Assembly: GCA_014526335.1 (NCBI GenBank)
Contig: JACTAT010000036.1
Location: 186,001 to 250,000 of the forward strand
Length of the DNA stretch: 64,000 nucleotides
DNA from: Chrysaora quinquecirrha
Lineage: Eukaryota > Cnidaria > Scyphozoa > Semaeostomeae > Pelagiidae
Direction of reading: 5' to 3'
Positions 11,305 to 24,200 of this stretch are shown in pieces (the stretch's first letter is position 1; every line of letters starts with the position of its first letter). Position numbers and translations under genes: made by a program. The notes under the pieces are model-generated. The model was not told the DNA's origin. It saw nothing but the letters and a program-made list of their open reading frames with translations, and made no database searches.

Positions 11305-12222
11305 ATTATAGTATGATGGCTGCAGAATATCTTGAAAACGACCAGATATCAAACTGCTTTCGTTTTTCTTCAAATTCAACTCAAAAATGCTTTACCAGTT
11401 CAATCGTATTTCTTCGCCATTATGATCAAATTGTACCTGTGCTTTGTTATGTTGTGACGTGTCCAGTACACGGGAAAGTGAGGGATTTGCGAGACTATCT
11501 GCGGGTGGACATTCTCAAAACTGCGCAGGCTTCAATTCAGCCCACCTTTATTTGTTGTCATAGTGCATTTTGCGCATGCGGCTATCTCTCCCATCTCTCT
11601 TTCTGGGTGGTAGCAAATCTGGTCTGGATTTTAGCCTTACGCTCATTCCATCCTTGCAATGTGCATTGATGCAGAACGTGCTTCGAAGGTTGTCAGAAAT
11701 TCGACTTGTCAAATTCTTGTGGCTGAATTTTTATTGTATCTAATGAATTATAGAATGACTTTCGCCACAGTCAGTTTTATAAAGTTACAAAGGTACTGCA
11801 AAAATGTTATGCATGGTAATTTATGTTACTGAACTTAATTTTTGGAAATTTACGACAGTGAGGCAAATGGCCTAGGCCGATTCCAGTCAGTTGCAGACCA
11901 GAAGAAACCCAGCCGGACGTCATTTGTGCAATTTATAAATTTTCCCGGTTTGTTGACAAGCAAAAGGTGGCCTTCTTCAACCGGTCAAACGTTGCTGCTT
12001 TTTATAAATTTTTGGTGTTTTGACGTATGCGAATTATCAAGTAAAGAATGGTGATGCCATGGCTGATTTTCTGACTGAAAGATAAACCATTTTCCCAGTG
12101 GCCGATGTTTTGTTTATTAACAATGTTTAGGAAGTGTAAACATCGTTATTTTTCCAATATTCAAGAAAGATACGAAGACTATAATTTGTTAAATTCAATT
12201 GAATTCTTTTGGCTGACAGAAA
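11305..12222. promoter_or_regulatory. Divergent PICK1/CASKIN intergenic interval, putative bidirectional promoter
   Basis: The two start codons point away from each other with 918 bp between them. At 11572-11581 the sequence GCGCATGCGG is one base off the NRF1 palindrome GCGCATGCGC, a common element in CpG-type bidirectional promoters. No TATA box is well placed for either gene. ORF-like stretches here show no family resemblance and are treated as noise. Confidence 0.5.
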
Positions 12223-15200
12223 ATGGGAAAAGAGAGTGAACTTGTACACGCTATCAAAAATGGCGATGTGTCATCGATTAGGAAGCTTCTTGTCAAATAC
12301 AAATCTGGCCCAAAAGGAAGTAAGTTTTCGTCATCATCAATCTTTTTTGATGCAGTCAAATATTGGCCCTACATTTTTAACACTTATTGGAGTCGTTTTA
12401 ACTTTTGGTCTACCACTTTCAATCCATAATCAATCTAATTTGAATTTAATATCAAAACTTTAGGATTGTTATGACTCATATTTCTTTGCATAATCATTTA
12501 TTATATTGAACAATAAAGCAAACTGTCTGTTCCTGTGAAATACAGCAGGGGTTTGCAGATAAAGCAACTGTTCAACTTTTAAAGTGGTTTTCCTGTTAAT
12601 TAAAATGACCAATGGTTTCCATAATAATTTTCAACCATGTGTTTTAAAGTCACCTGCTAACTTTAAACAGTAAAAGACCTTTTGTCTATGGATAAATGAG
12701 CCTTTTTTCTTTAGATTGTATGAAATCAAGTTTATTAAGATTTATTTAAAATATATTAAACTAGTTTCTTTATCAATTTCATCATTATTTGAGGAATAAT
12801 TTGAACAAAAACTTTTACATCAAATTTGAAACATAGCTCACCTAATTTCAACTCCATTTATCCTTTCCAGTTTAAAAGCAGTGGTGCTGCTAATGGGCAA
12901 AGGGGCTCTGATCATTGCCACAATAAATTTCATATATAGCCAAATCTGATGTAAAAATTTCATACAATACAGCTTACTTATTTTTCTTCAAACCATGCTC
13001 ACTTTTTCCATTGACCATTCCTGTTATGAAACCATTTCTTCGTGCTTATGCAGGATATGCTTGGTGTAGCATGATTGGCCTGTAACAAAGAAGATTCTCC
13101 CTTGTTTCTATGGATCAGAATGCTACATTTGAAATGAAATCAACCACAACAAATTTCAACGAATTTCAGGGAGGTGCATTTCACTCTGCAAAAAGGCATA
13201 CGAGATTTCCATTAAAACAAAAGGACTTTTAAGGGAATTTTGAGAAAACAATCGAATTTCCAGCAAAGGGTTACAAGATTTTCAAGGAGTGAATAACCCC
13301 TCAAATTTCAGATCAATTTAGAGATAATGATTGTTTATTGCCTACTCTTCTCCTTATAAGCCCACCACACAGTTGTGCTAAAGGTCAGATTAATCTTATG
13401 GTTTTCCTTATTCTACAAAACTCAAAATTGTGATGAACATCTTCATTGAAGCAATCCGTATTCAGTCAAGATTCACATCTCTGCATATCTCTTATTATAT
13501 CCACAAAATTTGAGGGTTCAGTTGATTGTTTACTATACATATTCATAAATCTTATTTCTTTTTATAGAAAAGTCAATAAGCAAGAAAATACATGTAAATG
13601 CTCCTGATGAAGATGGGTAAGTAACTTATCATACCTTAACAACTTTCCTGACTTTGCATGGAGAGGCAGGCCTCAGACAGTGGCATAATCAATGGGGATA
13701 GGGGGGCAGTTGCCCCCCAATCATTGTCAAGATGAGTTTTGTATATTGTCCAAATCTGATGTTAAAGTGTCACAGGGTACAACTTGGGTTATTTTTCCTT
13801 GACCAAACCCATTTGCCCTGCCAATGTTGGATGTCTGGCTATGTGATTGGCCTCAGAAGAGCAGCTTAGCCAAGGGAGGCGTGGGGGCATTTACCCCTTA
13901 AATCATTGCACAGACAGGCTTCTTTGTGTATAGCCCAAATCTGATTTCTAAATGCTGTAGGATACCTGATGGTTTTTTCTTTAAACCACGCCCTTTCTTT
14001 CTTTGACCATGCCCTTTTGACCCTCCCATGTTGTACCACAGGGTATACCACTGCCTTTGAACTGAGGCAGCTTAGGGAGCGAGGAGTTTAGGTGGTTAAT
14101 ATCCCTCTTTGGAATCGGAAAAAATGCAGTTGTAATTAATACAGTAAATAGGATGCAGAGTTAGATATAAGCTACATATTCATTAAGGGAAAAATCTGTT
14201 AACTACTGGTCTCTATGATGCGTTATCATGTTCGATCTTTCAAATGTAGAAATTTCATCTTAAATTTCATCAAATGTAGAAATTTCATCTTTCATTTCGC
14301 ATCACATGCTTTTTTCCTGCCATACTTATTGCCTAAGAGAGCCTTGGGCTGTATGACTTGGAGAGTTACTCTGCGATTTCATTGAGCTCTATAGCCCAGT
14401 GGAAACGTTGTGGGTCTCTGGTCATGCAGACCAGGTTTGAGTCCGATCTATTTTGGTAATATTCTTATTGCCTATTCATTCTATCTGTTCATTCAAGGCA
14501 TACAACATTCCTTATTATTTGAAACCAGAATGAAATAAGATATTGCAGGGTGTTAAATTGAAATAGTACTTATCCTGAAGATAGTGTGACTAATCAGCTA
14601 GAATTCGTGATTATTTTAGTAATAGCTTAACAGTTCACGACCTCATCTTAGGTGATTTTCCTGTTAAAGAAGTACCACGGAAAGAATTAACACAGAAATT
14701 GTTTTTCTGGTCAATCTGACCCTGTACACCTGCAATAGGTGTTTTATTTTGTGTTTTAAGTAAAGTTTCAGTAGGAATTCCTTCAAATGAACAACAAAAG
14801 ACCAACCAAGACTCTCGTGACGTTGACCTACCGTAGTATGGAAGAACGTAAATAAAAAGTCAAAGCTCACGCTGGCAAATCTATATTCACTTCTGTGATG
14901 GGTTATTAAGCTGATGTGGTGGTATTTTTTGCTTACTGTGGTTGTTACGCACTGCTGATGTCGGTTATTATGCTTGATGTGGCGGATTATTTTGCTTGAT
15001 GTTGATGTGGTGGTATTTTTGCGGACTGTGATGGGTAAGCAGTACTATGCTTGATGTTGCGGGTTATCATGCTTGATATGGTGGCATTTTTTGCGCACTG
15101 CGGTGGATGCGCACTTTTTATGGACGTTAACTATAAGTAAACTATAAAACCGGTATTCAAGATAATTGAGAAAAGCTATGGATATACATAAGATATAAGA

Positions 15201-18200
15201 TGTGCTGATTTATGCAATTTATTTTTATTTTTAATTATTTTTTGTAGATTTACAGCATTGCATCATGCAGCTTTGGTTAATAATGTCGAAGTTGTTCTTG
15301 CACTTATCGAAATGGAGGCTGATCCGAATTCACGCGATAAAAAAGGTAAAATATTGCTTTAATTCGGCACACTCTTTCGTGAACAGTAGAAACCAAAGTC
15401 CAGGTAGATTAAGTACAGTCTCATCACCAATCGCTCGCACGCATTAATGCGTGTTTCGCGTGTTTTCTCTCGCTACTTAATCTCCCTGCCAAAGTCCCAC
15501 TTATTCGCTCTTGTTGTTATAATCGCTCTGGTGGCTTGAGCAACCAATAGTTCCGCATCACGCTCCTTCACAGCGTCTTTATAATAGGGAAAATGAGGAA
15601 AAGAGAAAGATTCCCATGTTTTTATACAATGCTGTAATGTGAAATTTACTATGAATGTTTGTCACAGGTATGTGCCCACTTCATATGGCTGCATGGGCCG
15701 GTAAAGATCAAGTTGTAAAAGCATTACTAGACAATCGGGCACTTGTCAATTTACCATCTTTCAGCGGCGAAACACCATTACTACTCGCTTCACAGCATGG
15801 ATATGCAAATGTCGTAAGTTTCTGTTCCATATTTTACACTATATGTATCATTATCGTGTGTTTTGGGATACTAGTTTTGATATTGTGATATGTTTATAGG
15901 TGGAAGTTCTGATGAAGTACAATGCGGACCCAACCATCCGGAATAATACTCTTGAATCTCCGTTAGATTTGGCTTGTCAATTTGGCCACGCAGCTGTAAG
16001 TATAGATTTTCTGTTCCGTTATTTATGCTTTGGTGTTTCACTCTCTAGCTCTACACTCACTCTAAGTCGCTCTGATGTAGCTGCTTTCGTCAAGGATGGA
16101 GTTCTCTTACCTTCTATCCTACCCTGTCGCTACAGGTTACTCATCCAGGGCCCCAAATCGTTAGAGAGTATGAATATTAAGGGGGTACGGAATACAGGTG
16201 AAGCCGGTGTTCATAAGAATAAATCAATGCTCGATCATTGGGGGTCCTAAAAGGGGAGGAAGGAGGGTCGGTTAAGTTTCCAAGAGTAATTAGGGGCGGA
16301 GGCTATATCGAGAAATTCGAGTGAATATTGAATGAATGCTCCTCTGCGGCTGCAGGTCCTTCCTAACTTGAGTTATCTCTGTTTTCCCTTCGAAAATTGC
16401 TGCAACAGTCGCTCATTGTGACGATTCTTATTGGGTGCTTGATACTTAATAAATCTCGTTTCACGTGTAGGTTGTAAGATTGTTACTTATGCGTGGTGAA
16501 GTGATTCATATGCTAAGAGATCGTCATCTTGATGTGAGATACAAAAAACCACTTCATGTTGCAGCGAAAGGTGGACACATTGACGTCATCAGGTTAATAG
16601 CTATTGATAATCTAACATTTGTATTTTGCTTTTTTGGCATATGTATACATCAATAAATTATCTATACATTATTCAGAATTTTTCACGAGAGAAATACCGC
16701 AATAGAAGGGATAAAAAGCTGGACTGCATGATCAGAGAGCCAACGACGTTTCCACTGAGCTATAGAGCTCAATGAAATCGCCGGATAACTCTCCAAGTCA
16801 TACAGCTTGACGCTTTCCTGCTTTGCTTTGTGTGTCTGCTATGTTGACCCTTCTTCAGAACCGTCCATATTTAAACATATTTGTCATGAATGGCTTTTCT
16901 AAAAATTAGCATAAGCAATGCATACATAAAAATCTATAAATCATTCATCTTTAGTGCATTTAATATTATTTTCTACCGCATAGTTCATACATTATTTATT
17001 AATTTATTTACTTGTCCTTCTTTCTTTCCATGAATGTTTTATGCACTTGAAAGTAGAAAGTAATTCCTGCTTTCTCACGCTATCCTCGTTTTGATTTCAG
17101 ACTACTGATTGAAAGCGGGGCTGATGTTAACGAAGAGAGTCCACAAGGAACAGCTTTACATTTGGCTGCTCTTTATGGCAAAGTCGACGTCGTTAAAACA
17201 CTTTTAGAGGTAAATAAATCTCACCTTCGCTTTGTATAAATACAAATCAGTTAATAGATGATTGTGCTATTATTTGTGCCCCATCTCAGCACAGCAAATT
17301 GCTTCAAATTTTGACCCTTCTATCCTTATCTGTAAATTCTGATGTATACTTATATATAGAATCAATCAACTAAGCTTGTCCTGTAGTAAGGCCCTGGCCA
17401 TACGATCAAACATTGTTTGTCAAAAATTTGAAATTTGCTTACCAAACAATATTTGAAAGTTTGGTCGCGTCAGAAACATTGCTGGAAAAGCAGAATTAGT
17501 TTATATTAAACAATGTATTCGATGCAAACAAAAGATGTTTGACAAGCAATGCTTTACGACGTGGCCAAACAGAAGCACATTTTGCTTGATATGCAAGCTT
17601 CAAATGGTCGACAAAAATGTTTGATCATGCACAACATAGATGCAAACAGAATAATAAAAAATTGTGTGCTTTAAAAAAGGAGGATTACTCTTATTTCTGG
17701 TTCAGTTGGGTAGTTTCACTCAAAGTAGGTTGCTGTTGTTGTCATTGTTGTTACTGTTGTTGAAGCTTTTGGCACAAACTTGGATGAAATGTAATGAGTC
17801 TATTGAAGTCTACCAAGCCCAACAATGAGCTGTCTCGCCGTCTTAACACTGTGCTGATTGGAATGGAGGCTTTTTAATAATGCCTGTTTTTTGCATTTTT
17901 TTAACAGGCCGGTGCTGATGTCCATGTGAGAAATAAGAAAAATCTCAGTCCACTTGATATGGTCAATCAATTTACAACATCACGTGCTGCCATTGAAATC
18001 AAACAGCTGTTAAGAGGTACATGAAATCCTTCTTATCATTAAGTTTCAGATTTTTCTGTTTACAATTACCGTATTTCCTCGAAGTAGCGCCCTCCCTCGA
18101 GTAAGCACCCATTTTGGATATCACCAGCCATAAGATTGGTCCTTTGATTGTTTATGTGCAAGCTCTTGGTGGGAAGAATCATGAGACACCTTTTGCCAGT

Positions 18201-21200
18201 TGCTTCCAAACTTAGCTTTTGTAAAATTTCCTCAAATAAGCACACTCCCTTGAATAAGCATTCCTCAAATCAGCACCTCAGTTGCGTAATCGTCGAAATA
18301 TGGTAGTTTTAATGTGGATTATTTTCTCATGCAGAGGCTTCTGGTGAACGCGTTGTATATGCAAGAGCTGTGACAGATAATATCAATGTCTATGATCCAA
18401 CATGTTTGCGATTTGCATCTGGTGAAACAATCACGGTACTTTGATGTTCATTTCTTCATTATTCGTTTCAATTTGCTTTTTATTTTACTTGATTTAAACC
18501 ATCAAACATTGTTTGTCAACCATCTAAAGTCTGCTTTTCAAACAAAATATTTTGCCGTCTGGCCGAATAACAAAACATTCCTCGTGAAACATTGTTTTTG
18601 CTTGTCAAAAGCAGAAAATGTTTTTGAAGTTTGTTTATGAGGTAAAGTCTGCTGGTCAAGCAATGTTTTGTGACGTGGCTAAACAGTCAAACATTGCTTG
18701 TAGTTTTTGTTAAGTAGAATGTATGTAGTGTAGTCCTTTGTTTGAGTTTCCACTGATTTTGTGTTTGTAGATTTTGGAACAGAACGAAGATGGCCGATGG
18801 AAGGGAAGCATTATTGATGGACAGGTATAGAATCATTTTGCACTCTGTCAGTGTTCTTTGTGTTGGCTATTCAGCAAGGGACCTCTTGTTCCGTTGAATC
18901 CCAAAATGTAAATGGGAAATCAAAGAGACTAACTTATCTGTATATCTTTATGTGCTTACCAATATGAGAATTTTTGTGTGTGAATATATTTTTCTTGAAT
19001 TAGGAAGAAAGAGTTGGTTTCTTTCCTGCTAAATCAGTGAAGATTATATCGAAGCTAAGAGACTCGCGATCATTGGGGTCAATGTCATCATCATCAGATT
19101 CATCAATATCAAGTGCTTCAAGTAAGTTATCTTCTGTTATTTGCCATCGTTTCCCTTGAAATTCTCATTGATTGTAGTAATTGTCAGGTAATTCATACAT
19201 GCATAGTTTTATGATGCAGACCTGCTGTTTTCCATTTTTCGATTCTATCTGAACTTTCATTTGGTTATAGTGACCGTTAGACAATACCATCATTTTTGTG
19301 GTTACTGTTATTATGAAAGAATGGTTACTCAGGATAAGGGTTAAGTTTGTTTACAAGTATTCAGAATACGAAAATCTTAGTAAAGTACTATAAAAAATAG
19401 CTGCATATTTGCTTTAAAGCATCTTTCATTTATCTTGTGTAGCCAGTCAAAGAGCATTTTGCTCCTCCAAAAGGAGTACAATCATTCCATAAATCAAAGG
19501 GATGTCCAAGTATTCCTTATAAACTAAATATTTTCGTCGAAAGGTGCACGAGGCTTTTAGATGATCTATTGGTCAAGCCCATGCCTACGTTAATCTTGTT
19601 GTTATTGTGAATTTAATGATAGGACTTTATTTCTAGCAGGTAAAGAAGTTAGTCAGCCTCCAACAAGTCCTTCAAGAAGAATGACAGGTTAGCTGCTAGT
19701 AACGTTCTATATTTGCTATTTGTCTGTTATATTTCAGCACTTCTTAAGCTAGTTCTACTAAAAGGGTTACTCAATAGGAAAGAACTAAATCTCTCATGCC
19801 CGATGATGAGAAAAGAAGCTCTCCCGAGAAAGACTTTTTACGATAGGCGGTGATTATCATGCCCATAGTGATTTAACTAGCAGTATTCCTGCTTTTTGAC
19901 TTTCTCCTGACAATCCTTGTCTACGTTCCACTAACAGGTTTTTCGGTTTGATCACTGGTACTGTCTTCTTGGGTTAAACTGCGCCAATAAAATCATAGAA
20001 TCTGTTTGACCAATCAGAAAATGTTTTTGACCTTGTCTACTTTGCAGTTTTAATGAGTGTGCAATTGACAAGCCCTATTATTTGAAAATGTTTGATTTTG
20101 AGAGATGATTAGTTCTAAATATTTTGTTGAATTTGAATTTCAGATTCACGACAGCCAGTTGGTGTTGTTCCAATTGGATCATTCGAAGTCCTCACCTTGG
20201 CAACTGGTAAGATAAACAATAATTATTTTCGTTATTGCTCATCAGCTTGTTCTTAAAGGGCTGGCTTTTTTATGTGTTGCTGAAGAACATTTTTGCAACT
20301 ACCACAAGCATTGAGTAGCTTGCATTCTGGCTCAATGCACATAGATGAACATAACAACAAGAAACGATTAGCGGAGGGACCCTTCAAGCTCAAATCGACT
20401 CTGGTGAGCTTAATCACTTGTGTGTAGATATGTATATGTCTGACAGTCCCATATATCTGCCTTCGTTTTGCAATTAGAGGTTATTGCATTGCATTGACTA
20501 AAGAGTTTTTATCTTTATTAGGTCAAACACCAGAGCAGAAAAAGCCACCAAATATCCCTCGATTGAACAGTTTCAAGAAAGGATCAGTGCCATCACGTGC
20601 ACGAAAAGCAATATCATATGACGACACACATGAAGAGCAATCCAATTCAATGGATGTATCAATGGACTCTGGAGTTGAAAGTCAAATCAGTGCTGAACTG
20701 AATTATTCATATGATAAACTTCCGGCTCCACAACCAATCAAACCTATTGAAACAAATGTATATGATCCTGTACCACCAATGAAGTCCCAAAGAAATACTG
20801 ATATTGATCATCATAATAATCAGGTAATTCTCACATTATAATTTAAAATCTTAAGGTTAAACATTAAGCTGTGGCTAAACTAAGTTGGTGGCTAAACATG
20901 CGAGTAACAAACGAGCAACATGTCCCCCGAGTCGCAGAGACAAGAAATGTTCCTGTTGTTTCCCAGAAATATTTGCCATTTGCCTGTTTCTCGGTACAAA
21001 TTTCACATGTTTCCGAGGTGCTAAACTGGAAGACAGTTTATCAAGGCCTTTATACTTCGTGGGATTAAACAGGAACTTTGTAATCTATTGAAATGTGTTT
21101 GGTAAAAGCATTGTTAAACCCCCGAAGGGCTTTTATAATTTTGGAAATTTTGGGAGGCCCACCAGGTAGGCTCATTGAGTAGAAGAGGGGGCTTATTAGG

Positions 21201-24200
21201 AAGAGAAGAGTACTGAAAAGCGCTCTGCTTTTCCAAGTTGAGAAGATTGTTACACATTAACAGATGAATTACTGGATTCTTTAAAGTTCTTCGTCGTTTT
21301 ACTATTCGTTAGTAAATTTATACAATTTCTAAGCTTTCCTGCTAGCATAGAGAAGAAAGTCTTCCCAGACAGATTAAATTAGTATAATTGATATTCACTG
21401 GCTTTTTCCATAGTTCCAAATTATGCTAGCTCCACAATAAATTCACTGAGAAGCATTAAGAGTAAAACATTTCTTACCCATGGCGTTTTGGTGGATCCAC
21501 TCGATTTCTGCCAACTTAGATCAACTCCTGTTGTACCAATGATTGTACCGTCCCCTGTCAAAAGGCAGTCATTCTTGTCTTTCGTTAAAAGATTTAACAG
21601 GCTTTCTTGCAATTTCATACTTTGTACTTTAATAAGACGTTTAAAATATGCTGGAACGGGTCCACCCAGGCTATAGCTTTCGTGAACATCAATTCCGCAC
21701 ATCATGGTCAATACATTGATAATTTATTTTGTTGTTCATTTCAGCAACCAAACGAAGACCATCAACAGCATGATGCGATTCATGCCCCTAACAATTATGC
21801 TGATATATTTGTAAAGCCAATTATGGATAAACCACCGATCAGTCCAAATACAAACTCAATGTCGATTGGCTATTCTGAAGTCTACGTCACCGGTCGATCA
21901 ACGACTGAACAGAATCATGGGATTGCTTCTAATACTGTTCCAATTCCAGTAAACAGACCACAGCAGAAGGATTTCCGGGAAAGTTATGAGAGAATGAATT
22001 TTGCAGAGAATAGTTTAAAGTAAGGGTTTTTATCTCTATTAATGTAGTAAGGTTAGACGTCTGAAACCATTTTTCATGCATCATTTCATGAATAGACGTC
22101 ACACTGATTTTGCAACTTTCCTTGCTGACTTGAGCTCAGGTCGATGTCAAGCAATGTGGAAATGTGAAATGCGGAATAAAATGCGGAAGTGCGGAATGAA
22201 ATATTGCGGAAAGCAGGGGGCCCGAAGGGCGGGAGGGAAGAATGGTTGTTGCTTTCTTGATAAGGCCAAATTTCAAGTCAAATTTTGCGTCCTTAAAACC
22301 TTAAATAGATCAAGAAACCCATGCAAAAGAAAAGCCAACATAATTGTTTCTAAATGTGGCACGAATTTTAGCATATCCGCCATAGCTTGGAGAGCGTATA
22401 AATTAAGAATCACATATCCTTCCAAAATCACGACAGTGCAGCTCCGTGTATTCTCTTCATGTAGTTTATTCAATATTTCAGCATATCAAGATATTGGTTT
22501 TTAATCTTTTTACTCTTTTAGATATTCAAGAAGTCCTGAGGAAATAGATACTTTAAAAGCCGAGTCACGTGCAAGAGGTTATGAAGACATGACGGGGCAC
22601 TCGCCTTCTGATGAACCCTTCCCATCACCACCCTCGTTACCTTTAAAAACCCAATCATTCAGTCATGATGAAAACGAGGTTCCTCTTCCTCCGAAGAAAA
22701 TTGAAAGCCGTGCAATACAGCGACGTCAGGACAGTTATGAAAATGTCAAACCGAAACAGATTGTCCCAGTTCATGCCCAGAATCCTTTTGACAAACATCC
22801 GAGAGCTGGAAAGCAGGAAGTGACGTCACAAGATCAAGCTTCTGGGTATGGAGATTATCAGAATTACAGGGCACCAAATGTTGATATACCAATTCAAAGA
22901 AGTAATACATATGTGGGTAGTGAATATGAGAATTACAGACCTTCTGACGTAGATGAAGATAGAATCGTAAGGGCTGCAACTGTTGCTGAGAAACCACACA
23001 GGGTGCCCTTATCAAGACCAGTACCATGTGAGTAACCCAATGGTTTTTTTAATTAGTTATTCATTCGCAGCTCTTTTATGCCCCCTTCTCTTTTTAAGCC
23101 CTCTCTCTGTTGACCCCGACCCCCCTTAGTTCCGACACTAAAAAGTACAACATCACTCTTTAAAAAAGAAAGGCAGTATTTAGTGATTATTTATTTGATA
23201 TCCCACACTCTGTCTTGTAGCTTCTAATAAATATAACTTCTAATTACAAATTTTATATGTTTTAAGGTTAAAATTTCCTTTTTAGTCTCAGTAACGTAAC
23301 CAATCTTTAAAAAGTAAATGCATTTATTTTCTTACTTCCTAGTGCCACCAAAAATGAATCGACGAAACAGTCAAGAACCAATGACCCCAAATCCAACGAG
23401 TCCAGCAGGTAACAAATTATAACATATCAAACAAATCAAACAAATCGTGAATTTTTTTATATCTTTCTCTGCAATTCATTTAAGCTTTTTGAAATTTATT
23501 TTCCGATTATTGCTATTGTAGAAGCTTCAAGCAGCTCTCCGTTCTTCTGCCAAATGAATTTAGATGAATTACAAGAGGTTATTATATTATATTTATAACA
23601 ACTTTATCATTATCGTTACACCTTTTTTTGAACTACTCAGGACTTAGTTAAGAAAATTTGTTTGGGCTTCCTTCAGGTTCTGAAACTTTATCAACCATCT
23701 ACACAACGTTTTATCTTAAGTCAGGAACCTTCTGAAATTATTAGTTCCTTTTCAATAAAACCAGATTTTTTTGCTGAACTTCTTTTATTACGTTTTGGTA
23801 ATTTTTTGTAATTGAATTTTTTTGTTATCATTTGCAGGATGAAAGAGAGTTATTGTCGTGGTTGATAGATTTAAAACTACCTCAATATTTTCCAAATTTT
23901 CAAAATGAAGGATATGATATGATCAGTGTAAGAGGCATAGCACCTGAGGTTTGTTTGAAATTTGTTTTTTTTCTTTATTATTATGGTTTTGAGATATGGA
24001 AAATTCCGAGTCCAATGTGGGGCCAGTAAATATTCGAGGTTCTGAATGATCCTAAATTCTTTCTGTCAGTGTTATATCGCAAAGCATTTGTTTAACTGCC
24101 AACACAAGAAACCTAATGACACTTCAGAAATTTACTGTGTTTTTCTCCCAAATCAATGCACCTACACAGTCCAGGAAAGTAGACTAAAGAGATGAATTTT

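Larger units (their letters stand above)
15248..18016 (+). other. CASKIN: CASKIN ankyrin-repeat block
   Basis: Exons 3-8 encode about six ankyrin repeats, recognisable from [100 protein letters not shown] and [20 protein letters not shown]. Several intron positions fall inside repeats. In known Caskins this block is the N-terminal protein-binding platform. Confidence 0.92.

Noticed and set aside
16690..16800. tRNA gene
   Set aside because: B-box and A-box are present but the stems do not form a cloverleaf and the unit recurs with the same non-tRNA flanks, so it is a SINE.
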